Made by a program: the position numbers and the translations under genes
The notes under the pieces: generated by a model
Seen by the model: only the letters and a program-made list of their open reading frames with translations
Told to the model about the DNA's origin: nothing
Databases searched by the model: none
In this document: positions 31,662 to 34,210 of the stretch, in pieces
How the letters are laid out: every line of letters begins with the position of its first letter
Numbering within the stretch: position 1 is the stretch's first letter
Source of the DNA: UBA2336 sp046294915
GTDB lineage: Bacteria > Bacteroidota > Bacteroidia > Cytophagales > Cyclobacteriaceae
DNA: 34,210 bases
Direction of reading: 5' to 3'
NCBI GenBank assembly: GCA_046294915.1
Contig: JBKBOE010000026.1
Coordinates: 1 to 34,210 of the forward strand

Positions 31662-32462
31662 TTACGCATACACCACGTCCTGCCGGGCGTTGCGGTGAGC
31701 GGGGTCGTTGTGCGCAACATCAAGCATACCGAATCCTTTGTGGCAGAAATAGCCTAAGCCATGCTCATACACAAACTGCTGCACTTCTTTAGCCGCATAT
31801 AAGGTAAACGGAAAAGTGTATCCGCGCACTTCAAACTTTACGTCATTATCGTACAACGGGTAGATGCGCGCAAACTTCTTATGGGCTTCCTGGATTCGCT
31901 GCATGTAGTCAGCATCTGGCACAATCTGAAACTTGTAAAAAGAGGCCAGTTGCTCAGGTGAGAACTGTCCGGTTTCTTCCATTCTCTTTATAGTCGCCTC
32001 ATACAGCAGGTCTGAAAACTCATCGCTTTCGGGGTTGATGAATTTCTTGCTTTGCTCATCATTGAACCCGGCCTGCAACGGAACAATAGGTGAGATACAA
32101 AGAAACTTCGACTCATCACCAATATTTACCGGAGGTTCATCTTCCACTGTGTCAGGAACTAAATGAAGGCTGCCTATCATAATATCCTTTTGTCCGAATA
32201 CCTGAGAGAGAAAATAGTTACGGAAGGCTTGATCGGGGCAGGAAAAAACCAGGGTTACCTTGGCCGAATAAAAATGAAGCCCCTTGCGGCTAATCTTGGT
32301 TTGCCCTTTAAGCCCTGAAAAATTGTAAAGAGTAAACCGCTGAAACGATTTATCTGGCCCAAAAATCAGCAAACCTTTAATGAATTGCGCAAGCAGGTAC
32401 TGATGATGAAAGGGTACGTATGCCCCGCGGTTTTTAAGCGAAAAAATAATCCTGGTCCTCAC
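31662..32462 (-). CDS. cas6: Orphan Cas6-like CRISPR endoribonuclease
   Basis: Cas6 cleaves CRISPR precursor RNA at repeat hairpins. The 266-residue product has the family layout of two ferredoxin-like RRM domains. The N-terminal RIIFSLKNRGAYVPFHHQYL closely follows the archaeal pattern VPYNHQYYL, then FTLYNFSGL with GLHFYSAKVTLVFSCPDQAF. The diagnostic glycine-rich loop GLGYFCHKGFGML lies at 235-247. No CRISPR array or other cas gene is in the window. No histidine is found between residues 21 and 60, where the catalytic His of Pyrococcus Cas6 lies, although H19 and H20 and K52 and K56 are present. Catalysis is therefore uncertain. The start is GTG 32460-32462, because an in-frame TAA lies two codons upstream. 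It sits 122 bp after ychF with its own likely promoter and structured leader. Confidence 0.8.
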   Translation of the reverse strand: MRTRIIFSLKNRGAYVPFHHQYLLAQFIKGLLIFGPDKSFQRFTLYNFSGLKGQTKISRKGLHFYSAKVTLVFSCPDQAFRNYFLSQVFGQKDIMIGSLHLVPDTVEDEPPVNIGDESKFLCISPIVPLQAGFNDEQSKKFINPESDEFSDLLYEATIKRMEETGQFSPEQLASFYKFQIVPDADYMQRIQEAHKKFARIYPLYDNDVKFEVRGYTFPFTLYAAKEVQQFVYEHGLGYFCHKGFGMLDVAHNDPAHRNARQDVVYA

Positions 32463-32480
32463 GCCTTAAAAAATTAAAAA

Positions 32481-32533
32481 GGGGTTAAAAAATACTTCAA
32501 CAATAAACCCCGCTTAATACTGATAATGAGCGG
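32481..32533 (-). promoter_or_regulatory. Structured leader of the Cas6-like gene
   Basis: On the minus strand CCGCT (32529-32533) pairs with AGCGG (32510-32514), with partial extension inward. GGGGTT (32506-32511) can instead pair with AACCCC (32481-32486), followed by a T-rich run up to the start codon. The pairings share bases 32510-32511, so they compete. The whole block lies between the probable promoter and the GTG start. Confidence 0.45.
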
Positions 32534-32537
32534 ATTA

Positions 32538-32569
32538 TAAAATTACTAAAAAATTAACAGGGCCGGAAA
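32538..32569 (-). promoter_or_regulatory. Possible promoter of the Cas6-like gene
   Basis: On the minus strand TAATTTTA (32538-32545) matches the -7 consensus at 7 of 8, with TTTC (32566-32569) 20 bases upstream. It would give a leader of about 70 nt that begins at the hairpins. Confidence 0.35.
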
Positions 32570-32584
32570 GCCATGTAAGAAATT

Positions 32585-33682
32585 TTACACATTAAACCGA
32601 AAATGCATGATATCCCCGTCCTGCACCACATATTCCTTACCCTCTATGGCCATTTTACCTGCTTCGCGACATCCCTGCTCGGTCTTATATTTTTGATAAT
32701 CAGGTAGTTTAATTACTTCTGCTTTAATAAATCCTTTCTCAAAATCGGTATGGATAACCCCTGCCGCCTGTGGCGCCTTCCAGCCCCTTTGAATAGTCCA
32801 GGCGCGTACTTCTTTTTCTCCAGCCGTAAAATAGGTGATCAGATCCAGCAGGTGGTACGATGCCCGTATAAGCCGGGTTAACCCCGATTCTTCCAGCCCG
32901 TATTCCTTCAAAAAAGCCTGGCGATCGGATTCATTATCCAGTTCGGCAATTTGGGCTTCTATCGCAGCACAGATAACAACCACCTCGGCATGCTCATCCT
33001 TTACCCGTTCTTTGAGCCGTTCTACATAAACGTTACCCGTGAGAACAGAATGCTCATCAACATTTGCTGCATAAATTACCGGCTTGGCAGTAAGCAGTTG
33101 CAGATCTGCAATTGCCGACCGGTCTTCCTCGCTTACACTAACCGACCGGGCATTTTTACCGGCCAGCAGGGATTCTCTGTATAGCTGCAGGGTACTCCAC
33201 TCCTTCTTTGCTTTTGCATCGCCACTTTTGGCGATTTTTTCGACCCGGCTTATCTTCTTCTCCACCGTCTCAAGGTCCTTAAGCTGTAATTCGGTGTCGA
33301 TGATTTCTTTATCAGCAACCGGATCAACCCGCCCGTCAACATGCACAATATTGTCATTATCAAAACACCGTACCACATGAACAATGGCATTGACCTCGCG
33401 GATGTTTGCCAGAAACTGGTTACCCAGCCCCTCGCCTTTGCTTGCGCCCTTAACAAGGCCTGCAATATCAACAAACTCAATAGTTGTGGGTATAACGCGT
33501 TGGGGCTTTACAAGGTCTTCAAGGATTTTAAGGCGCTGATCCGGAACACTTATAATGCCCACGTTGGGCTCAATGGTGCAAAATGGAAAATTTGCCGCCT
33601 CGGCTTTGTTGTTTGAGAGTGCATTAAAAAGTGTCGACTTCCCAACGTTGGGCAAACCAACAATACCACATTGCAATGCCAT
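32585..33682 (-). CDS. ychF: Redox-regulated ATPase YchF
   Basis: YchF is an Obg-family P-loop protein that prefers ATP to GTP and binds ribosomes; it is linked to translation and oxidative stress. The 365-residue product is full length. Landmarks are GLPNVGKSTLFNAL (P-loop, residues about 9-22), NFPFCTIEPNVG (switch I region), EFVDIAGLVKGASKGEGLGN (G3 and switch II), AANVDE in place of the NKxD motif of GTPases, which explains ATP preference, and the C-terminal TGS domain from GEKEVRAWTIQRG to YVVQDGDIMHFRFNV. The start at 33682 gives the standard MALQCGIVGLPNVG. It has a clear promoter between 33710 and 33739. Confidence 0.98.
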   Translation of the reverse strand: MALQCGIVGLPNVGKSTLFNALSNNKAEAANFPFCTIEPNVGIISVPDQRLKILEDLVKPQRVIPTTIEFVDIAGLVKGASKGEGLGNQFLANIREVNAIVHVVRCFDNDNIVHVDGRVDPVADKEIIDTELQLKDLETVEKKISRVEKIAKSGDAKAKKEWSTLQLYRESLLAGKNARSVSVSEEDRSAIADLQLLTAKPVIYAANVDEHSVLTGNVYVERLKERVKDEHAEVVVICAAIEAQIAELDNESDRQAFLKEYGLEESGLTRLIRASYHLLDLITYFTAGEKEVRAWTIQRGWKAPQAAGVIHTDFEKGFIKAEVIKLPDYQKYKTEQGCREAGKMAIEGKEYVVQDGDIMHFRFNV

Positions 33683-33709
33683 ACCTGTTTGCTGATTTTT
33701 TTAAGGGCG

Positions 33710-33739
33710 CAAAGATAACCGAAAGCAGTATGCAACAAA
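33710..33739 (-). promoter_or_regulatory. ychF promoter overlapping the upstream terminator
   Basis: On the minus strand TATCTTTG (33710-33717) is a full match to TAnnTTTG, and TTTG (33736-33739) lies 18 bases upstream. The TTTG is part of the T-run of the upstream gene's terminator. The leader would be about 22 nt. Confidence 0.7.
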
Positions 33740-33762
33740 AAATCCCGGAGCGTTTCCGGGAT
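33736..33762 (-). terminator. Rho-independent terminator of the DUF3276 gene
   Basis: On the minus strand ATCCCGGA (33755-33762) pairs perfectly with TCCGGGAT (33742-33749) across a 5-base loop, followed by TTTTTTG (33736-33742). It lies 29 bases past the stop codon. Confidence 0.88.
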
Positions 33763-33791
33763 GTAGGCATTCCGTTAATAACCGATATAAG

Positions 33792-34154
33792 CTAGTCCCA
33801 CTTCAACTCCCCGCTGTCGGAAGCTGATTTTGGTGATTCGGTAATAACTTCCTCGTGGTGAACCTGATCGAACTGACTGAAGTCAACACCTGGCATCAAT
33901 TCGTTTTTAACATGGTTTACCGTATTGGTCAAGGCTTCCATAAATTTGTTAAAATCTTCCTTATAAAGGAAAATTTTGTGCTTTTCGTACGTAAAACCAT
34001 CTTCTTTAAAACGCTTTTTACTTTCGGTAATCGTCAGGTAAAAATCATTTGAACGGGTGGATTTTACATCGAAAAAATAGGTGCGCTTGCCAGCCTTTAC
34101 TTTGGTAGAGAAAATCTCATCTCTTCCATTTCCATTAGACTTTTGCTCTTCCAC
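33792..34154 (-). CDS. DUF3276 family PUR-domain protein
   Basis: The 120-residue product belongs to DUF3276, bacterial relatives of the PUR-alpha nucleic-acid-binding fold found mainly in Bacteroidota and Borrelia. After a polar N-terminus come DEIFSTKVKAGKRTYFFDVK, STRSNDFYLTITESKKRFKE and TYEKHKIFLYKEDFNKFMEA, the beta-strands and helix of one PUR repeat, followed by LTNTVNHVKNELMPG and an acidic tail. Such proteins bind single-stranded DNA or RNA as dimers. The start ATG 34152-34154 is the only reasonable one. It is followed by a strong terminator, so it forms a single-gene unit. The leader holds a short G-rich repeat. Confidence 0.9.
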   Translation of the reverse strand: MEEQKSNGNGRDEIFSTKVKAGKRTYFFDVKSTRSNDFYLTITESKKRFKEDGFTYEKHKIFLYKEDFNKFMEALTNTVNHVKNELMPGVDFSQFDQVHHEEVITESPKSASDSGELKWD

Positions 34155-34210
34155 AATCCTTCTGGTTTAGGGTTAGGTTTAGGTAATGCTCGTGTTAAGA
34201 TAGTATTTTG

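Noticed and set aside
32463..34210. Possible CRISPR array near the Cas6-like gene
   Set aside because: I looked for regularly spaced 25-40 bp direct repeats on either side of the gene and in the larger gaps of the window and saw none.

Overview
The window is a 34.2 kb piece of a Bacteroidota chromosome, most likely from the order Cytophagales. Four things point there. Promoters carry the TAnnTTTG -7 element of this phylum. There are type IX secretion parts: a DUF5103 plug protein and a C-terminal sorting domain on a DUF1501 protein. DUF4159, DUF2911, DUF3276 and DUF1800/DUF1501 families occur together. Lipoprotein signal peptides and outer-membrane beta-barrels are frequent. Species cannot be fixed from the sequence alone. 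No rRNA, tRNA, transposase, phage gene or CRISPR array was seen, so this is mostly ordinary core chromosome.

Layout. 1-2.5 kb: thymidylate synthase (cut by the left edge), a lipoprotein of unknown role and a DUF4159 protein. 2.6-4.7 kb: a BlaI-type repressor and an M56 sensor peptidase fused to TonB and carboxypeptidase-regulatory-like domains, behind a promoter overlapped by two dyads. 4.7-9 kb: a TlpA-like thioredoxin lipoprotein, a gene-free stretch with a strong palindromic element, and alaS. 9.1-13.6 kb: a forward run of two paralogous M23 peptidases, a CapA-like protein, a MerR-type regulator and dprA. 13.6-15.2 kb: a TPR protein and an HMG-CoA-lyase-like enzyme. 15.4-22.1 kb: a tight four-gene cluster (DUF1800, DUF1501 with a T9SS tail, beta-barrel, lipoprotein) followed by murB. 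22.1-22.8 kb: a 17-residue lysine/alanine peptide gene with its own promoter and terminator, and a 104-residue protein with a basic N-terminal tail. 22.8-26.4 kb: dCMP deaminase, DUF2911, a small secreted protein, lgt and a sorbosone-dehydrogenase-like lipoprotein. 26.5-30.3 kb: an ABC-F ATPase, then an ECF sigma factor overlapping a gene for an inner-membrane-anchored protein with a barrel-like C-terminus. 30.4-34.2 kb: T9SS plug protein, an orphan Cas6-like protein, ychF and a DUF3276 (PUR-like) protein.

Functional links. dCMP deaminase makes dUMP, the substrate of thymidylate synthase. Lgt lipidates the several lipoproteins encoded here. MurB, the M23 peptidases and CapA-like protein concern the envelope. 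The DUF5103 protein belongs to the machinery that would export the sorting-domain-bearing DUF1501 protein.

Most interesting: the Cas6-like gene with no CRISPR array or other cas gene and a structured leader; the 17-residue basic peptide gene; the DUF1800/DUF1501/barrel/lipoprotein cluster; the sigma-factor partner that joins an inner-membrane segment to a barrel-like domain; and the GC-rich palindromic element near 6.1 kb.
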